Positions 1 to 11,058 of a stretch of DNA of 64,000 nucleotides are shown here, one piece after another. The translations under genes and the position numbers were made by a program. The stretch lies in the NCBI GenBank assembly GCA_963682055.1, contig OY821750.1:14324501-14388500 (forward strand), in the 5' to 3' direction. Below the pieces are notes generated by a model. It was not told the origin of the DNA, searched no databases, and saw nothing but the letters and a program-made list of their open reading frames with translations. The stretch comes from Primula veris. Taxonomy: Eukaryota; Streptophyta; Magnoliopsida; Ericales; Primulaceae. Positions within the stretch are counted from its first letter, which is position 1. Each line of letters starts with the position of its first letter.

Positions 1-2569
1 AGGGTCAAGTTAAAAAAAATCATAACTTCTCTGTCATCCGAATTCGATAATTGAAGTCAGAGAACCTTCAGAATCGGCTTTTCATGTCCCTGCAAAAAAA
101 AAGTTAGATTTGGACACTGTTTGCTATCCGGAAGCGGCAGTTTTGCAAAACTCAACAAATCTGGAAAAATCTGCACTTGACAAACCAATTTGAAAATTCA
201 TAACACGTTCGTCTCTCGCCCAAACGAACCCCTCCCAACCAAATAATACTCACGTAGGTCTTTATAATATCTCCATCAATTTTTAGCAACACAAGGACTC
301 GTTTAATATGGGCAACAAACACATTTCCAAGTATCGCCGGTTTTACCAACATAATAAAATATATCAAATATAAGCGAATTAGGTCGCCGTTTCATGCTCT
401 AGCAGACAACAAAACACCTATGTGTTCCTCACACACAAGATGCATTACCGATCACTTTGTAAAAATTCATTGTATCTCCATTGGAACGACTCGAAAAATT
501 TATGTATTAATTATTAGTTTTTAGAAAAACTTATAGTAATACTATTTCTGATGTTTTATATGGGTATCTAAGTAATAGTTTTGGGGGAGTTTGTTATTAA
601 AAATAACTAGGTGAAGTAAATTTGAAATATAGCTAAGTATAAAATGTAATTATGAAAGCCCAATACAGTACATATTTATACAACTTATATACATACATAT
701 GACAAAGATGTATATATAACAAATATACATCTAAAGGCCAATAGTGTTTTTTTTTTTGTTTTCTATGTGGTCGCTTCGGAGGCTAGTATCGAGGTATTCG
801 GATGTCCGTTTTTCGCAATCCAATATGTTTTCTTAAGGTACTCCTCGAGCCCTATCTATCTGTGTAAGCCTCTTTCTTCGATTTTCACTTTTATAAAATA
901 ATGTTTTTTGAGGTTTTACCATAATCCGAATTTACATTAATTATATTGATCCGTATCTTGTTTTAATCACATTTAGGACAATTTTAAGGGCAATAAAGTT
1001 GTTGTCCAGATCTGGTCTTTCTGTTTTGTCAGGTATTCGGCTCCGTTTAGCGGTTTATAAATGAGCTCTCGTTTGGTTCGGTAAGGGGGAAAAAACCGGT
1101 ATAAACTTTAAGTGGCTTAATTGTTTTGTTTGTTTGACTTATGGGGTTATTCCTCTAATATTTTAATTTCTCCACTATGTTGGTACCACTATTATGTTAG
1201 GTATCAAATGTTTGATAAGTGACAAGTTGGTTTGGCGATTGGGTATTGAATAAAATTGACTTCATCTTTAAAAGTGGATTATTATTGTGCTTGTATACTG
1301 AATGTATCTTATTGCGATTGTCACCATTTGTTTATTGTTTACGTGTTGATGTGTAATTGTATTCGTTGTTGAATTGTATTGGAAATGAAAGGTGTTAACT
1401 TGGATGTGTTGACTCGGAAATGTTATATGGTGATTAATTGATTTACATTTATCTACTTTTTCTCTTGAATAAAGTAAGAATATGTGTGTATCGTAGATGA
1501 GTTTTCTATGATAAGTTATGTGTGTACTGTAGAGGGGGTTTCTACGGTGAGATGTAGACGGGATTCCTACATCGAGCTATAGATGAGGTTCCTATAGCTG
1601 TAACTTGCGCAATAGGAATATCGGTTAATTTGCGGTTAGCTCACTCTGAAACCGGCCTAAATTAGGCACGGTGCTCTATCCAAGTGGGTGAGGATCTCAT
1701 TACACAAAGAGCTCCTGTGATGTGGGGGATCGGTCCGAAGTGTGTGTTGGCTAAGTGTGTTGGCCAAGTGTGCGTGTTTTGTGTTTTAAATATCTTATAG
1801 GTTAGTCTTGTAAATGAGTTGTGGTGACATTGATATGTGATTAATGATTGTATTTATTATTGTGTTGATTCGGTTATTTAAGTGATTTTATTATTTGTTT
1901 GTCGGCTTAAGACATTATTTGTATTTGGTTATAACGTGTGTTTATTATATTGGTTGAGATGTAACTGGTAGGTTGTGTGTGTGCCCATTTATTTAAAGCA
2001 AAGATTGTTTTCTTAGCTCTTTTACTTTTTCTGTATATTTTGTTCCTTATCGATGTACAGGTGTTGGTCCAGTCATGAAGAAGGTTAGAGTTGTTCGCTT
2101 GCGAGATTGGTTTAAAATATATACACTCTTAACCGCATGTACACTATACTATTTATTTTAGACAAGTCTCATTTTAAAACAATCGTTTATATTGCATTCG
2201 TATCTGGTGGATTGCAAGCTAGGTAATAATGACGTTTTTACTGTTGGTTTATTTTGTGAAATCGTATTGGCAACACTTGTAATTGAATGGTTTTATGATC
2301 AGCTTTATTTTTATGGAAACAAATAGAAAACCCAAAGGTCATGTCGAATTTTATAGTTTCTTTTGAACTCTTTTTTATCACATATGGAAATCATTAGCTA
2401 TCCTTAGGTCAATAGATCTACCAAATGTAATAATCGGCGTACCTTGTTTTACTATTTGGCTCTGTATTTATAAACTAAAATTATTGAAATCCATGTTATT
2501 GTATTTTTTATTATTTAAAACTCATATTTATATTTACAACTCGGATTCTTCAGAATCCAGGGTGTGACA
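1..2569 (+). mobile_element. Ty3/gypsy LTR, 3' part (left end outside window)
   Basis: AT-rich DNA with no sustained reading frame. It ends in GGTGTGACA at 2569, directly before a TGGTATCA-type primer-binding site, which is how long plant gypsy (Tekay/Del-like) LTRs end. Internal short repeats around 1505-1620 (TAGA.G.GG.TTCCTA units) and a GGTGAGGATCTC segment near 1688 resemble the structured middle of such LTRs. By eye it is not the same family as the LTR at 27344-29694, so I do not pair the two. The LTR start is not in the window. Confidence 0.6.
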
Positions 2570-2572
2570 GCT

Positions 2573-2584
2573 TGGTATCATAGC
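2573..2584 (+). other. Primer-binding site of the outer gypsy element
   Basis: TGGTATCATAGC begins three bases after the LTR end at 2569. It resembles TGGTATCAGAGC, the complement of the initiator-Met tRNA 3' end used by many plant LTR elements, with one mismatch. Confidence 0.6.
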
Positions 2585-2996
2585 TAACCGAGTTCCGATC
2601 ACCTCGGTTGCCTATTGTGTAGGATAGGCACACACGGGAATGGGTGACACTTGGTGGTGTAAGACATTTTAAGAAAATCTACTTTTTTTCAAGAGTTACG
2701 TGTTTGCATCCGAGTGTTTGTGTATGTGTGGTTAGTTTGTTGTTATTGTTGGAGTAATCCGCTTGCGTTTTATTTTGGTAACTTGACAGTGTTTTGTATT
2801 TATTACTCGTGTTCAGAAATTTTTGTGCTTATCTATAACTAGAATATGAATTGTTTTAAATAAATAGACATAGTGTTTTGATTCCCGTAATATGATTACA
2901 TAGAGATATTGCTTATGTTTGTACTATGTTTTAAAAATTAAGCTTTAAAGCATGTCGGGTGTATCATGATTTGAAATTCTTCGATGTTTAGCGATG
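2585..2996 (+). other. Leader remnant of the outer gypsy element
   Basis: Non-coding sequence after the primer-binding site. It is cut by the Tat insertion and resumes after 20421, where I also find no gag. I see no gene here. Confidence 0.4.
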
Positions 2997-3001
2997 GACT
3001 G
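2997..3001. repeat. Target site duplication GACTG, left copy
   Basis: GACTG lies directly before the 5' LTR of the Tat element and is repeated exactly after the 3' LTR at 20417-20421. Confidence 0.95.
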
Positions 3002-3569
3002 TGATAGAACATAAAAATCAGACCCGAATATTTTATTCGGGTCATAATCAACCCACTTTATAAATGGGTATCCAACGCTTAAATGGGTCATCTCATACCT
3101 TTTATAGGAATTGAGGTGCTACACCCAAAAGCCCAAGCCCAATCAAAGGGGGACCCTTGTCTGAAAAATCCCTGGGATGAAGACATTTGTCAATATCCTA
3201 GAAGGCGCAGTTGCCTATAAATAGCCAACTACCCCTCCTAGAAAAAGACCAGAAAATCTATCCAAAAAATATAGAGAGAAGTTAAGAAAAGAGAGAAACT
3301 AACCAAAGCATATCACTTCGAGAAATAAACCGAGAAAAGACAGCCGAGCACCGAATAAAAGAGGAGAAAGATCAAGACGAGAGATTAAATAGTTATATCG
3401 AGCATAATTGTAAAGCCGAAATACTAATCCGAGCAAATGTAATAGTCCGAACAAGGACAATAATCCGAGCAATAATAAAGATCAGGAAATATCATTTATT
3501 CACGGTTGATTTATCATTATATCATTGTTGAAAAGCCTAACGCGACCGACCAAAGTTATGGCTTTATCA
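3002..3569 (+). repeat. 5' LTR of the Tat element
   Basis: Starts TGATAGAACA and ends GCTTTATCA. Near its start (3021-3043) is a perfect stem, GACCCGAATA/TATTCGGGTC, with a TTT loop. TATAAATAG at 3216-3224 is the likely promoter TATA box, and the purine-rich sequence downstream would be R/U5. Confidence 0.95.
3216..3224 (+). promoter_or_regulatory. LTR TATA box
   Basis: TATAAATAG in the middle of the 5' LTR, in the expected place for a U3 promoter. The same box is at 20063-20071 in the 3' LTR. Confidence 0.7.
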
Positions 3570-3571
3570 AA

Positions 3572-3589
3572 TGACGCCGTCTCCGGGAA
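3572..3589 (+). other. Primer-binding site of the Tat element
   Basis: TGACGCCGTCTCCGGGAA starts two bases after the LTR. It resembles the TGGCGCCGTTGCCGGGGA type of site (tRNA-Asp) seen in Athila/Tat elements, with several mismatches including one in the leading TGG. The tRNA assignment is therefore tentative. Confidence 0.5.
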
Positions 3590-3648
3590 TCATCTAGTTC
3601 CCAACTAGTTTAGAATTCGAATACCAATACTCTGCCAGACGAGCGACT

Positions 3649-5652
3649 ATGGTTACCAATGTAGAGGAAACCCATCCCGAGATAGTAGAAACCAATAACC
3701 AAAACACGCAAATTAGCCAACAAGACCTCGACGATCTACTCGCTATCCGCGACAGATATGAAGCTATCCAATCCGGAAACCAACCAACAACCTCCTACGT
3801 CAACCAAGAACAACCGGTCGAACCACCCCGACATTTCATCGAAGGGATTGTCGACGAACACCCTTCGTCCTCGGAGGACGAACAAGACGTGCCCGTATTA
3901 AGGCGTGCACGAAGACGCTTAACCGGGTCCCAAGCAGGGCCGAGCTCAAGAGTCCCTCTGCCTACGGCCTCGGTCAACTCCGGTGCTCGTTTACAAACGG
4001 ACGAGGCTCATCAGTTTGGCATGCCCGAGGATCATGTACTCGGACAGTCGCCCCGACCGCCGACTAATTTTCCGAGGATGATTACACCACCCACGGTGGA
4101 GGTACAACATGTCGTTCCATTAGCCGATGAAAGGAACTACACCCAGCTACAAGCTCAGCTGGCGGCATGCATGACGGCCATGACAGCGGCCGGCATCGTA
4201 TTGGCAGTTATCCAACCCGACAAAGACCCACGCCATGAAGTGAAAGATTCTGCCTACAGGGCCGCCCTGGAGGCAGCGGGTCGGCGACCCGATACAAGAG
4301 TCCCCCACCAAGGGGGCAATGTCCCAATAATTATCGTCCATCCGAACACTCATATGGAACGTGTCCACACAAACACGAAGGACGATAGATATCCCGAATA
4401 CAGGATCGGGGAGGGATATGGCCCACCACCACATCAGGGAGGATACCCTCCCCCCTACCAAGTCACGGATGACGCGTTCCAACAGGCTTGGAATGTATGC
4501 CAAGAAACCCCGTGTGCTGAACAGATCACGCGGTACCGCAATCCTATGGGATTCGTCATCCCCGAATTCAGGCTCTATGACGGGAAGAGTTGCCCTATCG
4601 ACCATCTGAGGCACTACAAGACGAAGATGGAACTGTGGAGTGATGACCATGCACTGATGTGCAAATTTTTCAAAAACAGCTTGGGTCAAGAGGCTTCGTC
4701 ATGGTATCATAACTTACCACGGGGCCCCATTAGAAACTGGGCAGAACTGCTAAGAGCGTACTCCACCCGATACGCTGCTCATCGGAAAAAGAAGGTTAGT
4801 ATCGAAACCCTTCTTAAAATGACGATGATGCCAAATGAAAGGCTCAACGATTACTGCATACGTTTTATCGACGTAGCAAACCAGATTCCACGATATGCCA
4901 ATAATATAGCCATCCAAAACTTTATCAATTCCATCCCTAATGGCTATTGGGCGAGAAGGAAGTTCATAGGCAAAAACTTCCCAACCACTGATTCCCTGCT
5001 AGCCTATTGTACCCACCTCACCGATAAAAACGACGAATTGCGTTTCCTCAACCGGACTCTACCGAGAAGAGAGTCGGTCCGCGAGGCACATGTGGGTCGC
5101 AAAAGAGTTAGAAATAACCAGGGAGAAGCATTCCAACCGACCAGAAAGGACAAAGAGCCCGAGGCCCATAGCAGGGTAGAGCGACCACGAGCACTAGAGC
5201 CCAAACCGCTCCAGATCGCATACCCAACACCGACCAACGAGCATAAACCGCTCCAGCTCGCCTACCCGATGCCACCCAAGCCATTTCAACAGGTTCGGCC
5301 CCAAGAGAGGGAACACCGAAATACTTTCGGACCGGTCGAGCTGCGATACACTTTCAACCTGTCTGCTGAAGATATCCTCAAGGATATATGCAGGGAAAGT
5401 TGGTATTCCCGACCACAACCGATCATCTCTCCCCCCAATCAGAGAGATTCCAAGCTCTTCTGCGCATATCACGAGGATCATGGCCATCTCACTGAGCACT
5501 GCCGTAACCTGCGATGGAGAATGAACCAGTGGGGCGATGCAGGATATCTAGCCAAGTTCATCAAAGGAGCTGGGAATAAAGGCAAACAACTGGCCATCGA
5601 GGGATCTGACAACCGGCAAGGCAAAACGATCAACGTCGTTCATATGTCATGA
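3649..5652 (+). CDS. gag: Retrotransposon Gag polyprotein (Tat lineage)
   Basis: A 667-residue structural protein expected to form the cytoplasmic virus-like particle and bind element RNA. The N-terminal 300 residues are low-complexity and Pro/Gln/Asp-rich. A plant retrotransposon gag domain occupies about residues 310-440 (motifs DHLRHYKTKMELW, ASSWYHNLPRG, FINSIPNGYWARRKF). Near residues 605-618 is the compact zinc-knuckle-like CAYHEDHGHLTEHC typical of Tat/Ogre Gag in place of CCHC. ATG at 3649 is the first in-frame start after the primer-binding site. It ends in TGA at 5650-5652, and the same frame then stays open through pol. Confidence 0.92.
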   Translation: MVTNVEETHPEIVETNNQNTQISQQDLDDLLAIRDRYEAIQSGNQPTTSYVNQEQPVEPPRHFIEGIVDEHPSSSEDEQDVPVLRRARRRLTGSQAGPSSRVPLPTASVNSGARLQTDEAHQFGMPEDHVLGQSPRPPTNFPRMITPPTVEVQHVVPLADERNYTQLQAQLAACMTAMTAAGIVLAVIQPDKDPRHEVKDSAYRAALEAAGRRPDTRVPHQGGNVPIIIVHPNTHMERVHTNTKDDRYPEYRIGEGYGPPPHQGGYPPPYQVTDDAFQQAWNVCQETPCAEQITRYRNPMGFVIPEFRLYDGKSCPIDHLRHYKTKMELWSDDHALMCKFFKNSLGQEASSWYHNLPRGPIRNWAELLRAYSTRYAAHRKKKVSIETLLKMTMMPNERLNDYCIRFIDVANQIPRYANNIAIQNFINSIPNGYWARRKFIGKNFPTTDSLLAYCTHLTDKNDELRFLNRTLPRRESVREAHVGRKRVRNNQGEAFQPTRKDKEPEAHSRVERPRALEPKPLQIAYPTPTNEHKPLQLAYPMPPKPFQQVRPQEREHRNTFGPVELRYTFNLSAEDILKDICRESWYSRPQPIISPPNQRDSKLFCAYHEDHGHLTEHCRNLRWRMNQWGDAGYLAKFIKGAGNKGKQLAIEGSDNRQGKTINVVHMS

Positions 5653-8600
5653 CCCAAGGGCCCAGGCGGGGAACGATCACGACAACGGCAGCTGGCCCAC
5701 TTTGGCCAAGTAGCCAAGACATCACAGGCGTCAACCTCTAAACGACAATGCACACCACGACGACATCCACCCATTTCTTTCTCGGATCTTGACGAAGAAG
5801 GGGTGATTTACCCCCACGGAGACGCCATTAACCTCCGTGTTCAAATCGGCCTAGACACAGTCAGCAGGGTACTTGTCGACCAAGGAGCCTCTTGTGATAT
5901 CATGTACAAGGAGCTCTTCGACAAGATGGAACTCAAGCTGCAAGATCTACAGCCTACCGATGTCACACTGATCGGATTCATCTCCGAAACGACCAAACCG
6001 TTGGGTATGATCGTCCTCAGTGTCACAACAGGGTCCATGTCGGTTCCCGTGGAGTTCTTAGTGGTCGACGACCACTCCGGGCACAACGCAATATTGGGCC
6101 GACCTTGGTTACATGCCATGAAGGCCATACCCTCGACCTATCACCAAAAGGTCAAATACCCAAATGATAGGGGAGCGATCGAGACAGCCAGAGGATGTCA
6201 AGAAGATTCGAGACGCTGCGAAGACATCATCGCGACTCTCCAAAAACAACGAAGCACTGTGGAACAACCCACCAGCACAAAGAAGCTGATCAACCAAATA
6301 TCCAAAACCGAAAGGGTGGTCGAAGAACAAGTAGGAGAGACACTCAGGAAGGTGTATATTCCTGATATGGACGAGGAGCACTACTTCCTCCTCGGCGACA
6401 ACCTTCCAAAACAGGAATCCGAGGAGTTGAAAGCATTCCTCCTCAACAACACTGATAAATTCGCCTGGAGTCCTAAAGACATGCCGGGCCTAGACCCCAA
6501 TACAGCATGCCACCACCTAAGTGTGAACGCCGAGTACAAGCCAATAGCACAGAGGAGCAGAAAAGTCTCTGTACAGCACAGAGCCGCTATAATCGCTGAA
6601 GTACAAAAGCTATTAGAGGCTGGAGCCATAAGGGAGGTTTACTATCCAAAATGGTTGTCCAACCCGGTCGTCGTCCCTAAGAAGAACGGGAAGGAGAGAG
6701 TCTGTATAGACTTCACCAACCTCAACAAAGCCTGCCCGAGGGACCACTTTCCCTTTCCAAGGATCGATCAACTGGTGGACGCAACAGCGGGAGCCGAACG
6801 GATGACCTTCCTTGACGCATACTCAGGATACCATCAAATTCCCCTCGCCCGCGAAGATCAAGAAAAGACTTCGTTTATCTCACCTTTGGGAAATTATTGC
6901 TATACGGTAATGCCGTTCGGCCTACGCAATGCAGGAGCAACATACCAAAGGATGATAACACGGGTATGTCGAGATCATATAGGGAAAACAATGGAGGTAT
7001 ACATAGACGACATGGTCGTCAAAAGCGAAAGAGCCACATCCCACCTTCAAGATATCAGGGACGTTTTCCGAACGCTGGGCGAGCACAAACTGAAACTCAA
7101 TGCGAGTAAGTGTGCATTTGGCATCAGCAAAGGGAAATTCTTGGGACATATGGTTAGCCGACGAGGAATAGAGGCTAATCCCGATCAAATAACGGCTCTA
7201 CGAAACCTAGCAGCGCCCAAGAATAAGAAACAGGTACAAGAGCTCACGGGAATGATGGCCGCGCTGAGCAGGTTCATTAGCCGATCCGCAGATAAGGGAC
7301 GGCCATTTTTCGAATCACTCAAGAAGGATAGAAAATTCGTCTGGGACCCGGAATGTGAAGCTTCATTCAACAATCTCAAAGAGTACTTGAGGACATTGCC
7401 ACTGCTAGTAAGGCCGAACAGAGGAGACATTCTGGCATGCTACCTAGCAGTTTCCTCTACAGCTGTGAGCGCGGTCATCCTGAGAGAAGAAGGTCGCGAA
7501 CAATTTCCGATCTACTTCGTCAGCAAGACTCTGGTCGAAGCCGAAACACGTTATCTACCCTTAGAAAAGCTGTGTCTGGCATTGGTCGTCGCAACCAGAA
7601 AGTTGCCACACTATTTCATAGCTCATCAGGTCCGGGTATACACAAAATTTCATATTAAAGAGTCACTTCGACGGACGGACATTAGCGGCCGAGTTGCCGC
7701 CTGGGGGGTCGAGCTATCCCAATTTCATATCGAGTTCGCACCCCGCCACGCCATAAAGGGACAAGTCCTGGCCGATTTCGTCGCAGAATTCACCGAAGGC
7801 TATGACGAGCCTTTGGCACTCTCTCCACAATCACACTGGCAGATACATGTCGACGGATCAGCCACCAAGGACGGATCAGGAGCAGGGATCGTCCTAAAGT
7901 CCAGCGAGGGAGCAATCATCGAAAAAAGCATAAAACTGGGCTTCCGAGCTACCAACAATGAGGCAGAATACGAGGCCATGATAAATGGCATGCTTATTGC
8001 CCGGTCCCTCGGATGCTCCCACTTAATTGCAAGCTCAGACTCCATGCTCATCGTCAATCAAGCCATCGGCGAGTACCAAGCGAAAGATGATAGAATGATC
8101 CTCTACCAAGAGAAAGTCCAAAGCTTGATGGCAACCTTCGAACAGTGCGAGTTAGTAAGAATCAATCGCACCGAGAATGCACATGCCGATGCATTGGCCA
8201 CTCTAGCCTCGACATTAACATTGACCGACACCCGGTCGATCACAGTGGAACTACTGCCGACCCCGAGCATAATAAAAAGGGTAAACCGGGTGACATCGAT
8301 ACAGTACGAACTAGGATGGATGGAGGACATGACCCATTATCTGCGAAATGGAACGCTTCCGGTCGACAAGATAAAAGCGCTGAAAATTACAAGAAAAGCT
8401 CCTCGCTTCTGGCTATCCGAGGACGATAAACTATACAAATCCAGTTACCGGGGACCACATCTACTGTGCGTCCCGACCGAGCTACAACTGCCGGTCTTGG
8501 AGGAAATCCACGAAGGATCTTGCGGAGCACACATCAAAGGGCGATCCCTTGCAAACAAGGCAGTGACCCAAGGATATTGGTGGCCCTATATCAAGCGAGA

Positions 8601-9567
8601 CGCCGATGCATACGTCCAACGATGCGACAAGTGCCAACGATTCGCCAAGATACCACGGCTCCCTTCATCTATGATGACCCCGGTATCAGCACCATGGCCG
8701 TTCGCTCAATGGGCAATCGATTTGGTCGGTAAACTCCCAAGAGCACCTGGGAATGTGGAATATCTGATCGTTGCGACTGATTATTTCACCAAATGGGTTG
8801 AAGCTAAACCCCTCCGAGAAATCAAAGCCAGCAACGTCAAACAATTCATTTGGGAATACATCATAACTAGGTTCGGTATACCGTACGCTATAGTCGCCGA
8901 CAACGGAACCCAGTTCAAAGATGCCAATTTACAGCTGTGGTACGAGGAACTCGGTATCCGAAAATTCTATTCGACGCCGACATACCCACAAGGGAACGGG
9001 CAAGCCGAAGTGTCAAACCGAACCATATTAGACGGCATCAAGACCACCCTTGAACAAGCAAAGGGGAGGTGGCCCGAGCGGCTACTCAACGTTTTATGGT
9101 CGTGCCGAACTACACCCAAGACGGGCACCAAGGAAACCCCCTTTAGCTTAGCATACGGTGTTGAGGCCGTCATACCGACAGAGATCGGGCTACCTACGCT
9201 CCGAACAACGTTGGTCGAGCAGGGAAATAATGAACAAAGAATGAGAGAAGAGCTCGACATGATAGACGAGAAACGAGAGATAGCGGCCCTTACCTTAGCT
9301 AAATACCAACAAAGCGTAAAGCAAACCTATGACAAGAGAGTAAAAGGATCTAAAGAATTCATGGTAGGAGAACTGGTGCTGCGACGAGTGACGGTCTATA
9401 CCCGCAACGAAATACATGGCAAACTGAGCCCTACCTGGGAAGGCCCATACGAAATCGTCAAGCGAACAAGTCCAGTCTCTTACAAAATCAAAAGCGTCCT
9501 GTTCGCCAACAGCCGAGGGGAAAAGAATTCTTGGAACGTGGCTAACCTAAAGAAGTACTACGTATAG
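5653..9567 (+). CDS. pol: Retrotransposon Pol polyprotein (PR-RT-RH-aRH-INT)
   Basis: This frame is in phase with gag and open from directly after the gag TGA; no ATG is needed if the stop is read through. Positions below count residues from codon 5803. Aspartic protease: VDQGASCDIM near residue 23. Reverse transcriptase: about 280-450, with YIDD near 400. A gypsy RNase H-like region: about 540-665. A second, archaeal-type RNase H: about 680-805 (VDGSATKDGSGAGIV, NNEAEYEAM, SDSMLIVNQ, NAHADALATLAS). Integrase: H-H-C-C finger about 903-948, then D near 972 (AIDLVG), D near 1033 (VADNGTQF) and E near 1069 (GQAEVSNR), giving the DD35E spacing. There is no chromodomain. No frameshift or internal stop is visible, so this copy looks enzymatically intact. 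Confidence 0.93.
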   Translation, partial: PKGPGGERSRQRQLAHFGQVAKTSQASTSKRQCTPRRHPPISFSDLDEEGVIYPHGDAINLRVQIGLDTVSRVLVDQGASCDIMYKELFDKMELKLQDLQPTDVTLIGFISETTKPLGMIVLSVTTGSMSVPVEFLVVDDHSGHNAILGRPWLHAMKAIPSTYHQKVKYPNDRGAIETARGCQEDSRRCEDIIATLQKQRSTVEQPTSTKKLINQISKTERVVEEQVGETLRKVYIPDMDEEHYFLLGDNLPKQESEELKAFLLNNTDKFAWSPKDMPGLDPNTACHHLSVNAEYKPIAQRSRKVSVQHRAAIIAEVQKLLEAGAIREVYYPKWLSNPVVVPKKNGKERVCIDFTNLNKACPRDHFPFPRIDQLVDATAGAERMTFLDAYSGYHQIPLAREDQEKTSFISPLGNYCYTVMPFGLRNAGATYQRMITRVCRDHIGKTMEVYIDDMVVKSERATSHLQDIRDVFRTLGEHKLKLNASKCAFGISKGKFLGHMVSRRGIEANPDQITALRNLAAPKNKKQVQELTGMMAALSRFISRSADKGRPFFESLKKDRKFVWDPECEASFNNLKEYLRTLPLLVRPNRGDILACYLAVSSTAVSAVILREEGREQFPIYFVSKTLVEAETRYLPLEKLCLALVVATRKLPHYFIAHQVRVYTKFHIKESLRRTDISGRVAAWGVELSQFHIEFAPRHAIKGQVLADFVAEFTEGYDEPLALSPQSHWQIHVDGSATKDGSGAGIVLKSSEGAIIEKSIKLGFRATNNEAEYEAMINGMLIARSLGCSHLIASSDSMLIVNQAIGEYQAKDDRMILYQEKVQSLMATFEQCELVRINRTENAHADALATLASTLTLTDTRSITVELLPTPSIIKRVNRVTSIQYELGWMEDMTHYLRNGTLPVDKIKALKITRKAPRFWLSEDDKLYKSSYRGPHLLCVPTELQLPVLEEIHEGSCGAHIKGRSLANKAVTQGYWWPYIKRDADAYVQRCDKCQRFAKIPRLPSSMMTPVSAPWPFAQWAIDLVGKLPRAPGNVEYLIVATDYFTKWVEAKPLREIKASNVKQFIWEYIITRFGIPYAIVADNGTQFKDANLQLWYEELGIRKFYSTPTYPQGNGQAEVSNRTILDGIKTTLEQAKGRWPERLLNVLWSCRTTPKTGTKETPFSLAYGVEAVIPTEIGLPTLRTTLVEQGNNEQRMREELDMIDEKREIAALTLAKYQQSVKQTYDKRVKGSKEFMVGELVLRRVTVYTRNEIHGKLSPTWEGPYEIVKRTSPVSYKIKSVLFANSRGEKNSWNVANLKKYYV

Positions 9568-9662
9568 GCAATGCTCCGAATACAAGTACAGGTGTTACCT
9601 TACCCTTTTTGCTTAATGGCATTATCTTTCTTCTTTTGAATGAATAAAATATATTATTATGC

Positions 9663-10760
9663 TGTCTACTAATACTATGAAATTCCCAACATGGCCGAAG
9701 TGCCTAGGAATACTATGAAATTCCGTAAATGGCGTGTTACCGAAGGAACGTCTAGGAATACTATGAAATTCCCAACATGGCCGAAGTGTCTAGGAATACT
9801 ATGAAATCCCGTAAATGGCGTGTTACCGAAGGAACGTCTAGGGATACTATGAAATTCCCAGCATGGCCGAAGTGCCTAGGAATACAATGAAAGTCCGTAA
9901 ATGGCGTGTTACCAAAGGAACGTCTAGGCATACTATGAAATTCCCAGCATGGCCGAAGTGCCTAGGAATACAATGAAAGTCCGTAAATGGCGTGTTACCA
10001 AAGGAACGTCTAGGCATACTATGAAATTCCCAGCATGGCCGAAGTGCCTAGGAATACAATGAAAGTCCGTAAATGGCGTGTTACCAAAGGAACGTCTAGG
10101 CATACTATGAAATCCCGTAAATGGCGTGTTACCGAAGGAACGTCTAGGGATACTATGAAATTCCCAGCATGGCCGAAGTGCCTAGGAATACAATGAAAGT
10201 CCGTAAATGGCGTGTTACCTAAGGAACGTCTAGGCATACTATGAAATTCCCAACATGGCCGAAGTGCCTAGGAATACTATGAAATTCCGTAAATGGCGTG
10301 TTACCGAAGGAACGTCTAGGAATACTATGAAATTCCCAACATGGCCGAAGTGCCTAGGAATACTATGAAATCCCGTAAATGGCGTGTTACCGAAGGAACG
10401 TCTAGGGATACTATGAAATTCCCAGCATGGCCGAGGTGCCTAGGAATACAATGAAAGTCCGTAAATGGCGTGTTACCAAAGGAACGTCTAGGCATACTAT
10501 GAAATTCCCAGCATGGCCGAAGTGCCTAGGAATACAATGAAAGTCCGTAAATGGCGTGTTACCAAAGGAACGTCTAGGCATACTATGAAATTCCCAACAT
10601 GGCCGAAGTGCCTAGGAATACTATGAAATTCCGTAAATGGCGTGTTACCGAAGGAACGTCTAGGGATACTATGAAATTCCCAACATGGCCGAAGTGCCTA
10701 GGAATACGATGAAATTCCCAACATGGCGTGTTACCGAAGGAACGCCTAGGAATACTATGA
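9663..10760 (+). repeat. Tandem array of about 86-bp composite units
   Basis: Roughly 12-13 copies alternate a 38-bp half (GGAATACTATGAAATTCCCA, then an ACATGGCCGAAGTGCCTA part) with a 48-bp half (same start, then CGTAAATGGCGTGTTACCGA and AGGAACGTCTA). Copies differ by a few bases and some halves are skipped, so the array evolves by unequal exchange or slippage. Arrays just after pol are known in Tat/Ogre elements and can seed satellite DNA. The following 300 bases, 10761-11058, hold no gene I can support. Confidence 0.9.
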
Positions 10761-11058
10761 AATTTATATGCAGGTACAATGCAAGGAATTATTCAGTTCC
10801 ACTTTACGACGGCGATGCAATATAAATTGGCTAAAACAATGAAGGAGAATCAATCTAAACAACAAAATATCAACAAGAAGCATCTCCAAAACAGGGATAA
10901 CGAAATAACAAATGATTTAGCAAGGAAAAATCGATCCAATCAATTAAATAGCAATACGGCAATGGAAAGGTACAAAACAGGAATAAAGAAATCACATATA
11001 TAGTCCTCGCCCGCATTACGGAGGCAACAAGAAGATCAACGACACTAAAGAGATTCAT

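Noticed and set aside
1..2569. Matching 5' LTR for the LTR at 27344-29694
   Set aside because: Termini are of the same type, but the bodies do not align by eye (different internal repeats), so they are treated as different families.
4147..4689. 180-residue antisense frame inside gag
   Set aside because: Shadow of the gag coding strand; no start context, no motif, and the sense frame is clearly a retrotransposon Gag.
9663..10760. CRISPR-like array of regular repeats
   Set aside because: No unique spacers: both halves of the unit are repeats, and the setting is a plant retrotransposon.
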